The translations under genes were made by a program, and so were the position numbers. A stretch of 64,000 nucleotides of DNA from Mycolicibacterium septicum DSM 44393 (GTDB lineage: Bacteria; Actinomycetota; Actinomycetes; Mycobacteriales; Mycobacteriaceae). Each line of letters begins with the position of its first letter. Position 1 is the first letter of the stretch. The stretch is from positions 3,849,424 through 3,913,423 of the forward strand of contig NZ_HG322951.1 in assembly GCF_000455325.1 (NCBI RefSeq), given 5' to 3'. Positions 52,417 to 61,386 of the stretch are shown here, one piece after another. Under the pieces are notes generated by a model that worked only from the letters and a program-made list of their open reading frames with translations, was not told where the DNA came from and ran no database searches.

Positions 52417-52773
52417 TCAGGTCCCCTCGAGTCGGGCCCTGACTTTTCGCATGCGTTCGGCCAGTGACTGCTCGTCGATGATGTTCCTGGCGACCAGCGA
52501 ATGTGTCAGTGCGGCAAGCTGGTTCTCCGGGTACGGCAGTGTCACATACACCTCGTTGACCAGACGGTCCTCATCGTCTCGGCGAGTGAGCAACGGCAGC
52601 GTCACTCCTTCGTGATCGAGTGCGTCGCACATCCCGTCGAGACTCGACTTCCACGGCGGCACCAGGTTGGAAACGCCATACTTCTGCGCCATGCGGGGCC
52701 ATACCTGTCCGCGCCCGACAAGCTCCTCCAGCGTCCGCACCCTGACTGTCGTCACGTCCTCTTCGTCTGTCAT
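52417..52773 (-). CDS. Nitrile hydratase/thiocyanate hydrolase-associated small protein
   Basis: This 118-residue protein is mainly helical and ends with PENQLAALTHSLVARNIIDEQSLAERMRKVRARLEG, a block like the N-terminal helical region of nitrile hydratase beta subunits and their activators. It lacks Cys ligands and an SH3-like barrel. It may be a third subunit or an assembly and metal-delivery factor. I chose the ATG at 52773, which lies 10 nt after the catalytic-subunit stop. It is the last gene of the operon. Confidence 0.7.
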   Translation of the reverse strand: MTDEEDVTTVRVRTLEELVGRGQVWPRMAQKYGVSNLVPPWKSSLDGMCDALDHEGVTLPLLTRRDDEDRLVNEVYVTLPYPENQLAALTHSLVARNIIDEQSLAERMRKVRARLEGT

Positions 52774-52783
52774 CGGGCGCCCC

Positions 52784-53509
52784 TCAGTATCCTTCGGCCG
52801 GCCGGACCGCCGCATGCACCGGACGCTGCGCATTCGTCGTCACGCCGGGTTTCGGCAAGGCGACACCGATCATGCAGTCGCGGGTGACGATCTCGGCGAG
52901 TTGCTCCTCGGTCCAGCCCTCGGTTCCGGCGGGACGGACCGGCAGCACCATGAAACGGCGTTTGGAATTGGAGTCCTCGATACGGATCTCGACATCATCG
53001 GACAGGAAAAGACCGAATTCCCCGAGTACCTGACGCGGCCAGCGCACGATGCGGCGCCGATAGTTGGGCGTCCGATACCACTCGGGTGAATTGCCGAGAA
53101 GCGGCCGCGGATAACACGAACACAAGGTGCAGACGATCACGTGATGCAGAGTCGGGGTGTTCTCGAGCACCTCCAGCGCCGTGAAGTCACTGGGCGTCCC
53201 GAAGCCGGTCGGGTGCAGCCAATCGATTCCCACTTCCCGGCTGGCGGCGATGGGATCCCGGAGCGCCAGCTGCTTGAAATCCGGATCGACCCAGGCCTTC
53301 GCGACGAATCGCGAACCCGGCGCCGGTCCGATCTGTTCGACGAATTCGGTGTAATGCCGATGGTCCTCGGCGGTGAACAGACCTTTCTCAATCGCCAATT
53401 CGCGCAGCGCGATCTCCAAGACCTCGAAATCGGTCACTTCCTCGACCATCGGTGCCGCATGCCGCTCGGATGCGTCGTCATGCGTATGTGCGGCGTCGTC
53501 GTGCGTCAT
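52784..53509 (-). CDS. Thiocyanate hydrolase gamma/nitrile hydratase alpha-like catalytic subunit
   Basis: This 241-residue protein has the metal claw VCTLCSCY at residues 126-133 (Cys127, Cys130, Ser131, Cys132). Thr in the second position marks the Co(III) type. Thiocyanate hydrolase gamma of Thiobacillus has the claw at Cys128/131/133 and 243 residues, so size and position agree better with it than with nitrile hydratase alpha (about 200). The claw is followed by PRPLLGNSPEWYRTPNYRRR. The first 20 residues are His/Asp-rich and might bind cobalt. The enzyme should hydrolyse thiocyanate to carbonyl sulfide and ammonia, or a nitrile. Substrate choice is not decided by sequence. Confidence 0.85.
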   Translation of the reverse strand: MTHDDAAHTHDDASERHAAPMVEEVTDFEVLEIALRELAIEKGLFTAEDHRHYTEFVEQIGPAPGSRFVAKAWVDPDFKQLALRDPIAASREVGIDWLHPTGFGTPSDFTALEVLENTPTLHHVIVCTLCSCYPRPLLGNSPEWYRTPNYRRRIVRWPRQVLGEFGLFLSDDVEIRIEDSNSKRRFMVLPVRPAGTEGWTEEQLAEIVTRDCMIGVALPKPGVTTNAQRPVHAAVRPAEGY

Positions 53510-53542
53510 GTCGCATTCCTGTTCGTCTGTCGAATGAGCGGT

Positions 53543-54367
53543 CTAACCCAGCGGCTGCAACCACAATTCGGAGATCTCGGCCTGGAGGGTGTCGCCTTCG
53601 GCGCCCGCATAGGGGTCCCACACGTCGGTCATGTTGAAGCGCACGATGTAGAACCATTGAGGTTTCTGCTCTTCGCGGTCGAACGCCTCGTCCTCGGGCA
53701 CCAGGCTTTCGTAGGACACCTCGACGATCGTCGCGGGCTTGCCGCGCAGATACTCCTGGGTGCGGGTGTAGAAGATCGTCGGAAGATCCCGCACGCGCAC
53801 CCGATCACCAACGGCGAACCGAGGGGCCCCGGCCTGGCCGTCGAACCGCTGCGGGTCGCCTTTACCGAGCGCCTCGATGTGATGGCGGTTCCTGGAGACC
53901 GTCGTCGGATCACCGACGCTGCGTGGCGTTGCCGACAGCGCGTCCACGCCACCGGCGGCCACGCGGGCGCGCACCTCGTCGACTCGCTCCAACAACTCGC
54001 GAAGCGTGATGTGGTCTTTCTCGACAAGGACCCGGGCGATGGCCCACACCCACCGGCCGTAATAGGGGAAGCCGTGGTAAATCGTGCGCCCCACATCGAC
54101 GTTCCCCAGCCGCCGCCGTTCTTCGGACGTCCAAATACCACGCCAGCCGAGAACCTCACACGTGACGAAGGTATTGAGTTCCCACGCCTCTTCTTCCTTT
54201 TCCTCGAAGATCGCCGGGGCGTCGGGATCGCCGCCGACGTCGTGCGGATTCTTCATGAAGGCGGAGAACAGCGTGTGGTCAATCTGATCGGGATAGGGCC
54301 AGTCCTGGAGCCGATGTAGGGCTGGGCGCAACTGGCTGACAAAGTCACCCATGGAATTGTTGGCCAT
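53543..54367 (-). CDS. Thiocyanate hydrolase/nitrile hydratase beta-like subunit
   Basis: This 274-residue protein joins the two parts that are separate alpha and beta subunits in thiocyanate hydrolase: a helical N-terminal part (about 1-135, with WELNTFVTCEVLGWRGIW and GFPYYGRWVWAIARVLVEKDHITLRELLERVDEV) and a C-terminal SH3-like barrel (about 180-274, with RFAVGDRVRVRDLPTIFYTRTQEYLRGK and QWFYIVRFNMTDVWDPYAG). It forms the active-site wall with the cobalt subunit. It is the first gene of the operon, with GAGGA before the ATG and 33 bp to the next gene. Confidence 0.85.
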   Translation of the reverse strand: MANNSMGDFVSQLRPALHRLQDWPYPDQIDHTLFSAFMKNPHDVGGDPDAPAIFEEKEEEAWELNTFVTCEVLGWRGIWTSEERRRLGNVDVGRTIYHGFPYYGRWVWAIARVLVEKDHITLRELLERVDEVRARVAAGGVDALSATPRSVGDPTTVSRNRHHIEALGKGDPQRFDGQAGAPRFAVGDRVRVRDLPTIFYTRTQEYLRGKPATIVEVSYESLVPEDEAFDREEQKPQWFYIVRFNMTDVWDPYAGAEGDTLQAEISELWLQPLG

Positions 54368-54584
54368 AATCCGTGTCCTCGAGTGTGGATAAACGGTCTG
54401 CCTGCGGCGACGCTATCACGGGCAAACATCGCCCGGCGCCTATCGATGAATCTGTCCGCCCAGCCCTTCAATGAATATTTGAATTTTCACAATTCCGGCG
54501 GAATTCACCGATCCGGCCGACGAGCGGTCGCGATTGCCCGGCTATCGGCGGGCACCACCTTGCGCCGCTGTAGCGTGACCAGGC

Positions 54585-55223
54585 ATGAACTCCTTTCGCG
54601 TGCCTTCCTCTGTTGCGCTCGTGGCCTGCGCCGCGTCGTTGACCATGGCGCTCGCCGCGTGCGGCTCCGACACGGACACCTCCTCTGCCACGTCCTCGCC
54701 GAGCACGCCGTCGGTCGCCGAGGTGCTCACGCCCTCGATCGCCGAGACCGCAACCGAGGCCAGCACGTGCCCGACCGCGGCGCCCCAGAACGCGGGCGCC
54801 CCCGAATGGACGGCGTCCGGGACGACCGGCAGCGTTGCGGTCACCGGCTCCACCGACACCGCGGCGCCGGTGGTGAAGGTCGACGGACCGTTCAGCGTGG
54901 CCCAGACCCAGGTGCAGACCCTCAAGGCCGGCGATGGGCCCGTCGTCTCACCGTCGGCGAACGTCACGGTCTGCTACATGGGTGTCAACGGACGCGACGG
55001 ATCGGTGTTCGACAGCAGCTACGAACGCGGCGAACCGGTCGACTTCCCGCTCAACGGCGTGGTGCCGGGCTTCCAGAAAGCCATTTCAGGACAGAAGGTC
55101 GGGTCCACGGTGGCCGTGGCGATGACCTCTGCCGACGGTTACCCCCAGGGGCAGCCCGCGGCCGGAATCCAGCCGGGTGACTCGTTGGTCTTCGCGATCA
55201 AGATCCTCGACGCCCAGGGCTGA
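54585..55223 (+). CDS. FKBP-type peptidyl-prolyl isomerase lipoprotein
   Basis: This 212-residue protein has a lipoprotein signal with lipobox LAAC (VACAASLTMALAACGSD), a Ser/Thr-rich linker and a C-terminal FKBP domain (about 105-212: VTVCYMGVNGRDGSVFDSSYERGEPVDFPLNGVVPGF, then DSLVFAIKILD). It should fold secreted proteins at the outer face of the membrane. It is divergent from the thiocyanate hydrolase-like operon. Confidence 0.88.
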   Translation: MNSFRVPSSVALVACAASLTMALAACGSDTDTSSATSSPSTPSVAEVLTPSIAETATEASTCPTAAPQNAGAPEWTASGTTGSVAVTGSTDTAAPVVKVDGPFSVAQTQVQTLKAGDGPVVSPSANVTVCYMGVNGRDGSVFDSSYERGEPVDFPLNGVVPGFQKAISGQKVGSTVAVAMTSADGYPQGQPAAGIQPGDSLVFAIKILDAQG

Positions 55224-55271
55224 GCCCCACCGCCCGGCCCGGGCCCGGCATCCGCTTGCAACAATGCTCAC

Positions 55272-55877
55272 ATGGTCGAGCGGAGCATCTGGATGCAAAA
55301 GGTCGCGGCCGATCCCGGGCACTCGAACTGGTACATCGAACGCTTTCGTGCCATGGCGCGCGCCGGCGAGGACCTCGCCGGTGAGGCTCGTCTGGTGGAC
55401 GCGATGGCATCGCGCAATGCCCGCATCCTGGATGCCGGCTGCGGTCCCGGCCGGGTGGGCGGATATCTGGCCGGGGCCGGACACCAGGTGGTCGGCGTCG
55501 ACGTCGACCCGGCATTGATCGAGGCAGCCAAGAAGGACCATCCCGGTCCTCGGTGGCTGGTCGGCGACCTCGCCGAGCTCGACCTGCCGGCCCGGGGCAT
55601 CGCCGACGCGTTCGACATCATCGTGTCGGCAGGCAACGTGATGACGTTCCTCGCCCCGAGCACCCGAGTTCAGGTCCTGACCCGGCTGCGCGCCCACCTC
55701 GCCGAGGACGGTCGTGCAGTGATCGGATTCGGAGCCGGCCGCGAATACGAGTTCGGTCAGTTCCTCGACGACGCGGCGACGGCCGGGTTCACCCCGGATC
55801 TGTTGTTGTCCACGTGGGATGTGCGGCCCTTCACCGAAGACTCGGATTTTCTCGTCGCCATCCTGCGCCCCGCCTAG
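55272..55877 (+). CDS. Class I SAM-dependent methyltransferase
   Basis: This 201-residue protein has motif I ARILDAGCGPGRVGGYL, the acidic VVGVDVDPALIEAA and a late DIIVSAGNVMTFL. The acceptor is unknown. It lies 48 bp after the FKBP gene and ends 4 nt into the convergent thioesterase gene. Confidence 0.85.
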   Translation: MVERSIWMQKVAADPGHSNWYIERFRAMARAGEDLAGEARLVDAMASRNARILDAGCGPGRVGGYLAGAGHQVVGVDVDPALIEAAKKDHPGPRWLVGDLAELDLPARGIADAFDIIVSAGNVMTFLAPSTRVQVLTRLRAHLAEDGRAVIGFGAGREYEFGQFLDDAATAGFTPDLLLSTWDVRPFTEDSDFLVAILRPA

Positions 55878-56668
55878 CTCGAGCCTTTCGGGCTGAAGTT
55901 GAAATTGGCCACGGCGGTGGACAATCCGGTGCCGATGGGGCCCGACGTGTCAAACAGGCTCGCACTGCCGGTCGCCACACCGTCGGCGCTGGTGTGGGTC
56001 ACCGCCGCCATGCCGATGTAGGGACCGACCGGGAGCCGGCTGAGCGCCAGCGTGTAGTCCGCATTGATGAAAGCCAAACCGGCCGAACTGAAATTGGTCA
56101 TCGAACTCGTGACGTCGACGGCCAGTGCCGCCCGTACGAACGGCGAGAGTTCTTCACCGGCAACCAGATCGCGCACTTCGCGCAGCCATGCGTAACGCGG
56201 ACCGCATTGCTGCCACGGAAAACCCGGACCGGTCCATTCCGCATCCGGCCCATAGGGCCGGATGAACATGGGCACGGTGTCGTCGAAATCCGCGGGCTCC
56301 TCAGGTAGCGGTGGCAGGTCGATCGAGGTGGTCCAGAACTCACCGTCGGGTTGGGCACCGCGTCGCAGATACAGCGCCGAGGCGCGGGCCACCAGCTCGC
56401 CGTCCTGGGTCATGACCGCATCGACGGCCTGCATCCGCGCTCCCGACCGGACCACCGAGGCGGAGACGCGAACCGGTGCGCTGGCGACCCGGCGCAGTAT
56501 TTCCACGGTGAACCGCGCCGGTTGCAGACCCTCGTCGGTGACGTGTACTTCGACGGCACGCGCCAGCAGGCCACCGACCACCTGACCGCCCAGGGTGGGG
56601 CCCCAGCCCCCGTGCGCGATCTCGTTCGGCACGAACCCGCCGTCACTGGCCACAAAGTATGGCGTCAT
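55874..56668 (-). CDS. Acyl-CoA thioesterase family protein (TesB-like)
   Basis: This 264-residue protein has a double hotdog layout of the TesB-like type: GWGPTLGGQVVGGLLARAVE, RFTVEILRRVASAPVRV and DAVMTQDGELVARASALYLRRG in the first half, and MTNFSSAGLAFINADYTLALSRLP plus GSASLFDTSGPIGTG in the second. It should cleave acyl-CoA. I chose the ATG at 56668. A GTG at 56689 is also in frame. Confidence 0.82.
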   Translation of the reverse strand: MTPYFVASDGGFVPNEIAHGGWGPTLGGQVVGGLLARAVEVHVTDEGLQPARFTVEILRRVASAPVRVSASVVRSGARMQAVDAVMTQDGELVARASALYLRRGAQPDGEFWTTSIDLPPLPEEPADFDDTVPMFIRPYGPDAEWTGPGFPWQQCGPRYAWLREVRDLVAGEELSPFVRAALAVDVTSSMTNFSSAGLAFINADYTLALSRLPVGPYIGMAAVTHTSADGVATGSASLFDTSGPIGTGLSTAVANFNFSPKGSS

Positions 56669-56827
56669 CGCAGTGCGCTCCACAGATACACCTCTCGTCC
56701 GGCACTTCGGGCAAATACGGACTCTATTACAGAGCTGGCTACAGTTGGAGCGACGATATCCTGGGGGCCCGATCAGAAGTCGAAGACCGACCACGGTCGC
56801 GACTATTGCCACCGATGCCCCATCGTT

Positions 56828-56846
56828 CTACTATCGCTTGTAGTAG
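56828..56846. promoter_or_regulatory. Palindrome before the small membrane gene
   Basis: CTACTA (56828-56833) and TAGTAG (56841-56846) form a 6-bp inverted repeat with a 7-nt spacer, 16 bp before the ATG at 56863. It may be an operator in the divergent region with the thioesterase. Confidence 0.4.
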
Positions 56847-56862
56847 TTCGAATGGGGGTCCC

Positions 56863-57279
56863 ATGGCGACACCGACAATCGTTCAGACACAACGCTTTCT
56901 GCGTCTGACGGCATGGACATTCCTGGCCGGCTGGGGATTGCACGTGCTCGACCACCTACTCCGGGGAATGTCGGCGTCACCGATGTTCGTCATGGCGGGC
57001 GGCATGATCCAGGGTGTGGTCGTCATCATCGCGGTCACGATGGCCGTGCGCGGCCATCCCAGGGCGCCCGACGTCGCGATCTTCACCGGTATCGGCAGCG
57101 CGGTGCTGTTCAGCTATGCACATCTGCTGCCGAATTTCTGGCCGGGATTCCAGGACAGTTATCTCAGCGGTCCGCGCATCAACGTCACCTGGTTCTCCTG
57201 GGTGACGGCCCTTTCCGAGATCGGTACCGGACTGTTGTTCGCCTACGCGGGCCTGCGGGCGAGGCGGGCCTCGGCGTAG
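56863..57279 (+). CDS. Small four-helix membrane protein
   Basis: This 138-residue protein has four hydrophobic segments (RLTAWTFLAGWGLHVLDHLL, FVMAGGMIQGVVVIIAVTMAV, VAIFTGIGSAVLFSYAHLLP, WFSWVTALSEIGTGLLFAYAGL). His residues sit in two helices (GLHVLDHLL, YAHLLPNFW). I do not recognise the family. I chose the ATG at 56863 because GGGGGTCCC precedes it and the longer frame is not coding-like. Confidence 0.65.
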   Translation: MATPTIVQTQRFLRLTAWTFLAGWGLHVLDHLLRGMSASPMFVMAGGMIQGVVVIIAVTMAVRGHPRAPDVAIFTGIGSAVLFSYAHLLPNFWPGFQDSYLSGPRINVTWFSWVTALSEIGTGLLFAYAGLRARRASA

Positions 57280-57331
57280 CTGCGGCCGCCGAGCCGCCCC
57301 CCGACGCGGATCCTGCGGGTAACGTCGGCCG

Positions 57332-58693
57332 ATGGGATTGGTGTACTCCAGCATCATCGACGCCCCGCAGGAAGAGGTCTTCGCCTGGCACGGCCGACCG
57401 GGTGCGTTCGCCAGGCTGTCACCACCGTGGCAGGCGATGCAGCTCAAATCCGAGGCCGCCTCGCTGCGCGACGGCCGCGCCGAACTCGCACTGCCCGGCG
57501 GCCTGCGGTGGGTGGCGCAACACCAGGCCGACGCATACGACCCACCACGACGCTTCGTCGACCAGATCGCCCGCGGTGGGCCGGCCTCGCTACCCGCGGC
57601 ATTAGCGGTGCGCTGGAAGCACATTCACGATTTCGAAGCCGTCGACGCCACCCACACCCGGATGACCGACCGCGTCGAGACGCCGGTGCCCGGCCATTTC
57701 CTACGTCCGATGTTCGCCTACCGGCATCGCCAACTCGCCGACGACCTCGCGTCCCACCAAGAGGCGCGCTCACACGGACTGGCGCCGCTGACCGTCGCAG
57801 TCAGCGGCGCGTCCGGTCTGGTCGGGTCGGCATTGACCGCGTTTCTGAGCACCGGTGGCCACCGGGTCATCCGGCTGGTCCGCCATGCGGCAACCAAACC
57901 TGATGAGCGGCAATGGAACCCGGACGATCCCCACCCGGAACTGTTCACCGGGGTCGACGTCGTCGTCCATCTGGCGGGGGCAACGATCGCCGGCCGGTTC
58001 ACCGATGGGCACCGCCGGGCGATTCGCGACAGCCGCATCGAGCCGACCCGCCGGCTCGCCGAACTGATCGCCGCCACCGATCGCGGGCCGCAGGTGCTCG
58101 TCAGCGCGTCAGCGGTCGGCTTCTACGGGTACGACCGCGCCGACGAGGTCCTGACCGAGGCCAGTGAGCGCGGCGATGGGTTCCTCGCCGATGTCGTGGC
58201 CGACTGGGAGGACGCGCTGGCCCCGGCGGAACAATCCGGGGCGCGCGTGGTCCGGATCCGTACCGGGATCGTGCAATCCCCGAGCGGCGGCACGCTTCGA
58301 CTGTTGCGCCCGCTGTTCGCCGCTGGGCTCGGCGGCCGGATCGGCGACGGACAACAGTGGTTGCCCTGGATCGGCATCGACGACCTGGTCGACATCTACC
58401 ACCGCGCGTTGTGGGACGAGCGACTGTCCGGCCCGGTCAACGCGGTGGCCCCGGAGCCGGTGCGCAATGCTGAATACACCGACACGCTGGGCCGCGTCCT
58501 GCACCGCCCGACCGTTCTACCGGTGCCCGCACTGGGGCCTCGGGTACTGCTCGGCGATCAAGGTGCCCGCGAACTGGCCTGCGCCAGCCAGCGGGCCGTT
58601 CCCGCGGTTCTCGCCGCGGCTGATCACCACTTCCGCCATCCGGACCTGGATCAGGCGCTGCGCCACGTGTTGGGACGCGCGGTTACGGAGTAG
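57332..58693 (+). CDS. TIGR01777 family epimerase with N-terminal SRPBCC domain
   Basis: This 453-residue protein joins a SRPBCC-like domain (about 1-145, YSSIIDAPQEEVFAWHGRPGAF) to an extended SDR/TIGR01777 epimerase (about 150-453: VAVSGASGLVGSALTAFL, VVVHLAGATIAGRF, SASAVGFYGYDRADEVLTE, WLPWIGIDDLVDIYHRAL). M. tuberculosis Rv2216 is a related single-domain protein. The cofactor should be NAD(P); the substrate is unknown. Confidence 0.88.
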   Translation: MGLVYSSIIDAPQEEVFAWHGRPGAFARLSPPWQAMQLKSEAASLRDGRAELALPGGLRWVAQHQADAYDPPRRFVDQIARGGPASLPAALAVRWKHIHDFEAVDATHTRMTDRVETPVPGHFLRPMFAYRHRQLADDLASHQEARSHGLAPLTVAVSGASGLVGSALTAFLSTGGHRVIRLVRHAATKPDERQWNPDDPHPELFTGVDVVVHLAGATIAGRFTDGHRRAIRDSRIEPTRRLAELIAATDRGPQVLVSASAVGFYGYDRADEVLTEASERGDGFLADVVADWEDALAPAEQSGARVVRIRTGIVQSPSGGTLRLLRPLFAAGLGGRIGDGQQWLPWIGIDDLVDIYHRALWDERLSGPVNAVAPEPVRNAEYTDTLGRVLHRPTVLPVPALGPRVLLGDQGARELACASQRAVPAVLAAADHHFRHPDLDQALRHVLGRAVTE

Positions 58694-59240
58694 GAGCCTC
58701 CGGCGGCGCCGGAGGGCGCTGACCAGGTGAGTTGTACTCGTATCCGGGTGGCGGCGGGCCGTTCAGCGAATAGTAGCCAGGTGGCAGCGCCGGGCCGACA
58801 GGACCGCTACCGGGTGCCGGTGCCGTGACCGGAGTCTCCGAACCGGGGGCATTGATCGACTTGTAGCCGGGCGGCAGCGGCGGAGCCGGACCTGCGCCGG
58901 GAGGCGGTGCGACACCCTCGGGCGCTCCCCCGCCGGTCTGGAAGCCGCCCGGGTCGCGGGCCTGATGCCAGAGATCCCTGAGCGTGCCGACCGGGCCGGA
59001 GCCGTACTGGCCGGAGCCGTACACGGGGTTGGCGATCTCGGGTACCTGCGGCGGACCGACCGGGGCGGGCGGCGGCGGGGCGGCCAGCGCTGGATCCGAT
59101 GGTGCTGGTGCCGGGTCCGGCACGACGGGGTCCGCAGCCGCCTGACCAGCGGCGGCGAACACGGCACCGACGACGGTCAAGCCTGCAATCGCGAGCTTCG
59201 CCCCTTTGACGGGGAGCGTGGCGCGGCGCGCATCGGTCAT
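58683..59240 (-). CDS. Proline-rich secreted protein
   Basis: This 185-residue protein has a signal peptide (KLAIAGLTVVGAVFAAAGQAAADP) and a mature part of Pro/Gly/Ala repeats (PPPGAGPAPPLPPGYKS, LPPGYYSLNGPPPPGYEYNS) with a short structured stretch (GTLRDLWHQARDPGGF). It may be a cell-wall-associated protein. It has no catalytic motif. I chose the ATG at 59240, with GAGAGGA upstream. It overlaps the epimerase end by 11 nt (convergent). Confidence 0.72.
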   Translation of the reverse strand: MTDARRATLPVKGAKLAIAGLTVVGAVFAAAGQAAADPVVPDPAPAPSDPALAAPPPPAPVGPPQVPEIANPVYGSGQYGSGPVGTLRDLWHQARDPGGFQTGGGAPEGVAPPPGAGPAPPLPPGYKSINAPGSETPVTAPAPGSGPVGPALPPGYYSLNGPPPPGYEYNSPGQRPPAPPEAPTP

Positions 59241-59384
59241 CTGTCCGGCGGTCCTCTCTGTTACGCCCGCTGAAACGCCTGCTCGGGAGACAGTGTGAGT
59301 ACCGGGCGGTCCGAGCATCGTCGCACATCCCACCGGGGGCGCGCTGGGCTCGCGCGGTGAATCAGGCCCCGGAGCGCCTCTCGA

Positions 59385-59987
59385 TCAGAACGGCGCAAGC
59401 AGGAATTCGTCGATGAAACGGCTGAATGTGTCATCCACATAGGCGGCGTCCTCGGCCGTGAAGAACTCGATGATGAAGCCCTGGAATGCCGCGAGGGCGA
59501 TGCGTGAGCGCGTCTCGGCGACGTGGTCCGACATCCCGAGTGCGGTCAATCGGGCCTTCGAGTTGCGGGTCAGCAGCGACAGCGTGTCCCAGGTGTACTC
59601 GCGGTACGGACTGTCACGGCTGCACGCGGCACCGAACACCTGCAAGACCACCCGTAGGCTCTCGCTCCGCTCACCGCGGGTGCAGGCATGCCAATCGTCG
59701 AAACACCATTGCCGATGTGCGGCCACCGACACCGGTAACTCCACGTCGTCGGTCTCCGGAATCGCCTGGCGTTGTTGCCGGTTCAGCACTTCCAGCATCA
59801 GCTGATCTTTGGTGCCGAAGTAGTAGACCAGCATCCGGGCACTGGTCCCCAGTTCGGTGGCCAACGTACGCAGCGATGTGTCGACCACACCCGCGCGGGC
59901 GAACACCGACGCTGCGCCCGCCAGCAGCTGGTCACGCTTCACCCGGTCGATCTCGCGAGGCACGCTTGACTGTAACAAGTGCTTCAT
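59385..59987 (-). CDS. TetR family regulator
   Basis: This 200-residue protein has a TetR HTH (LLAGAASVFARAGVVDTSLRTLATELGTSARMLVYYFGTKDQL) and a helical ligand domain. The ATG at 59987 gives a normal length; the longer frame adds 54 residues of shadow. It is divergent from the glycosyltransferase gene, with only 79 bp between, so it may control that gene. Confidence 0.88.
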   Translation of the reverse strand: MKHLLQSSVPREIDRVKRDQLLAGAASVFARAGVVDTSLRTLATELGTSARMLVYYFGTKDQLMLEVLNRQQRQAIPETDDVELPVSVAAHRQWCFDDWHACTRGERSESLRVVLQVFGAACSRDSPYREYTWDTLSLLTRNSKARLTALGMSDHVAETRSRIALAAFQGFIIEFFTAEDAAYVDDTFSRFIDEFLLAPF

Positions 59988-60066
59988 ATATTCGTTGGTT
60001 GTTGCGCCCGAACGAGCTTCGTTCACAGCCAGGGGTCGGCTGGTGCGCACGGGAGGGGCTTGCGTC

Positions 60067-61386
60067 ATGACAGCACCGAACCGGGTCCACGCAGTTTCGA
60101 CGAACGCGGTGGCGATCTCCTGGCTGGCGGCCGTAGCGCTGCTGGTCATTCACCAACTGCTGGAACCGTTCACCGCAGGCTCACACATGGGGCTGCTCAC
60201 CAACGGCGGCGACCTCGACGTCTATCGCCACGGCGGGCAACAACTGCTCGACGGTCAACCGCTCTACGCCGCGGAGTTGCCCGGAGGGGGCTGGTTCACC
60301 TACCCGCCGTTCGCCGCTGTCACCTTCATCCCCCTGTCTCTCATGGGTTTCACTGCAGCCCAAGTGATCTGGATGGCGGTCTCATTCACGGCGCTGGCCC
60401 TCACGATCTGGCGATGCGCCACAGTCCTGGGCTACCGGGCCGACCCCCGGCTCTTGTTGCTCACCCTCGCGCTCAGTCTCGTCGCGGTCGACATCGAGGC
60501 AGTGCGGGGCACGCTCTGGCAAGGCCAGGTCAATCTCGTCCTGATGGCGTTGATCGTCTGGGATCTCACCCGGCCGCCATCGGCCCGTCTGCGCGGATGG
60601 TCGGTCGGCATCGCCGCCGGCGTCAAACTGACCGCCGTCGTGTTCGTGCCCTACCTGTTCCTCACCCGGCAGTGGCGTGCGGCATTCACCGCGCTGGGAG
60701 CTGCGCTGGCGACGGTCGCGATCACCTGGTGTGTCCTGCCGACCGATTCCACGGCCTACTGGCTGCACGCGGTGTTCCAGACCGATCGCATCGGCCCGCT
60801 CACCCATCCCGGGAACTTCTCGATCGGCGGAATCCTGGCCATCCTGGCGGCGCCCGCACCGATGCCGACGCTGTGGTGGATGGTCGCCATCGGCGCCGCG
60901 GCGGTACTGGGGTACGTTGCGGCACAACGGGCACAGCAGTCCGGGCACGCCCTGCTGGCGATCACGCTCGTCGGATTGCTGTCGTGCACGGTGCCGCCGC
61001 TTGCCTGGGGGCATCACTGGGTGTGGACCGTTCCGCTGCTGGCCATCATCGTCGATCGGGCGGTGCGCTCCACCGGCCCGACCCGCGCCGTCTGGGCGGC
61101 CGGTGCGCTGGCTGTCTACCTGGCGGTGTTCATGTGGTTCGCCGCCTGGCTCTACCGGACCTCGCACCAGCTCAGCGCCGGCTACACCAGCTATGTCGAG
61201 GCGCTCGACGCCGCCATCGCGACGATGTCCAAGCCGGACAAGCTGCTGGTGGTCTCCACCAACCCGACGCTTTTCATCGTCGCCGCCGTCGCAACCATCG
61301 TGTTGGTGCGCCGCCGGTCATACCCGCCGGCGAACGAGCGTTTTGCCGGCCGTGATTTTTTGTGGCGTGGCACGCTGACACCGTGA
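60067..61386 (+). CDS. GT-C (GT87/DUF2029) polyprenyl-sugar-dependent glycosyltransferase-like protein
   Basis: This 439-residue protein has about 10 membrane helices and the GT87 pattern: GGDLDVYRHGGQQLLDGQPLY with an acidic pair in the first outer loop, then FTYPPFAAVTFIPL and WQGQVNLVLMALIVWDLTR. PimE and related mannosyltransferases or arabinosyltransferases share it. It should transfer a sugar from a polyprenyl phosphate on the outer side. The ATG at 60067 is the last good start before the domain. Its stop overlaps the next start (GTGA). Confidence 0.85.
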   Translation: MTAPNRVHAVSTNAVAISWLAAVALLVIHQLLEPFTAGSHMGLLTNGGDLDVYRHGGQQLLDGQPLYAAELPGGGWFTYPPFAAVTFIPLSLMGFTAAQVIWMAVSFTALALTIWRCATVLGYRADPRLLLLTLALSLVAVDIEAVRGTLWQGQVNLVLMALIVWDLTRPPSARLRGWSVGIAAGVKLTAVVFVPYLFLTRQWRAAFTALGAALATVAITWCVLPTDSTAYWLHAVFQTDRIGPLTHPGNFSIGGILAILAAPAPMPTLWWMVAIGAAAVLGYVAAQRAQQSGHALLAITLVGLLSCTVPPLAWGHHWVWTVPLLAIIVDRAVRSTGPTRAVWAAGALAVYLAVFMWFAAWLYRTSHQLSAGYTSYVEALDAAIATMSKPDKLLVVSTNPTLFIVAAVATIVLVRRRSYPPANERFAGRDFLWRGTLTP

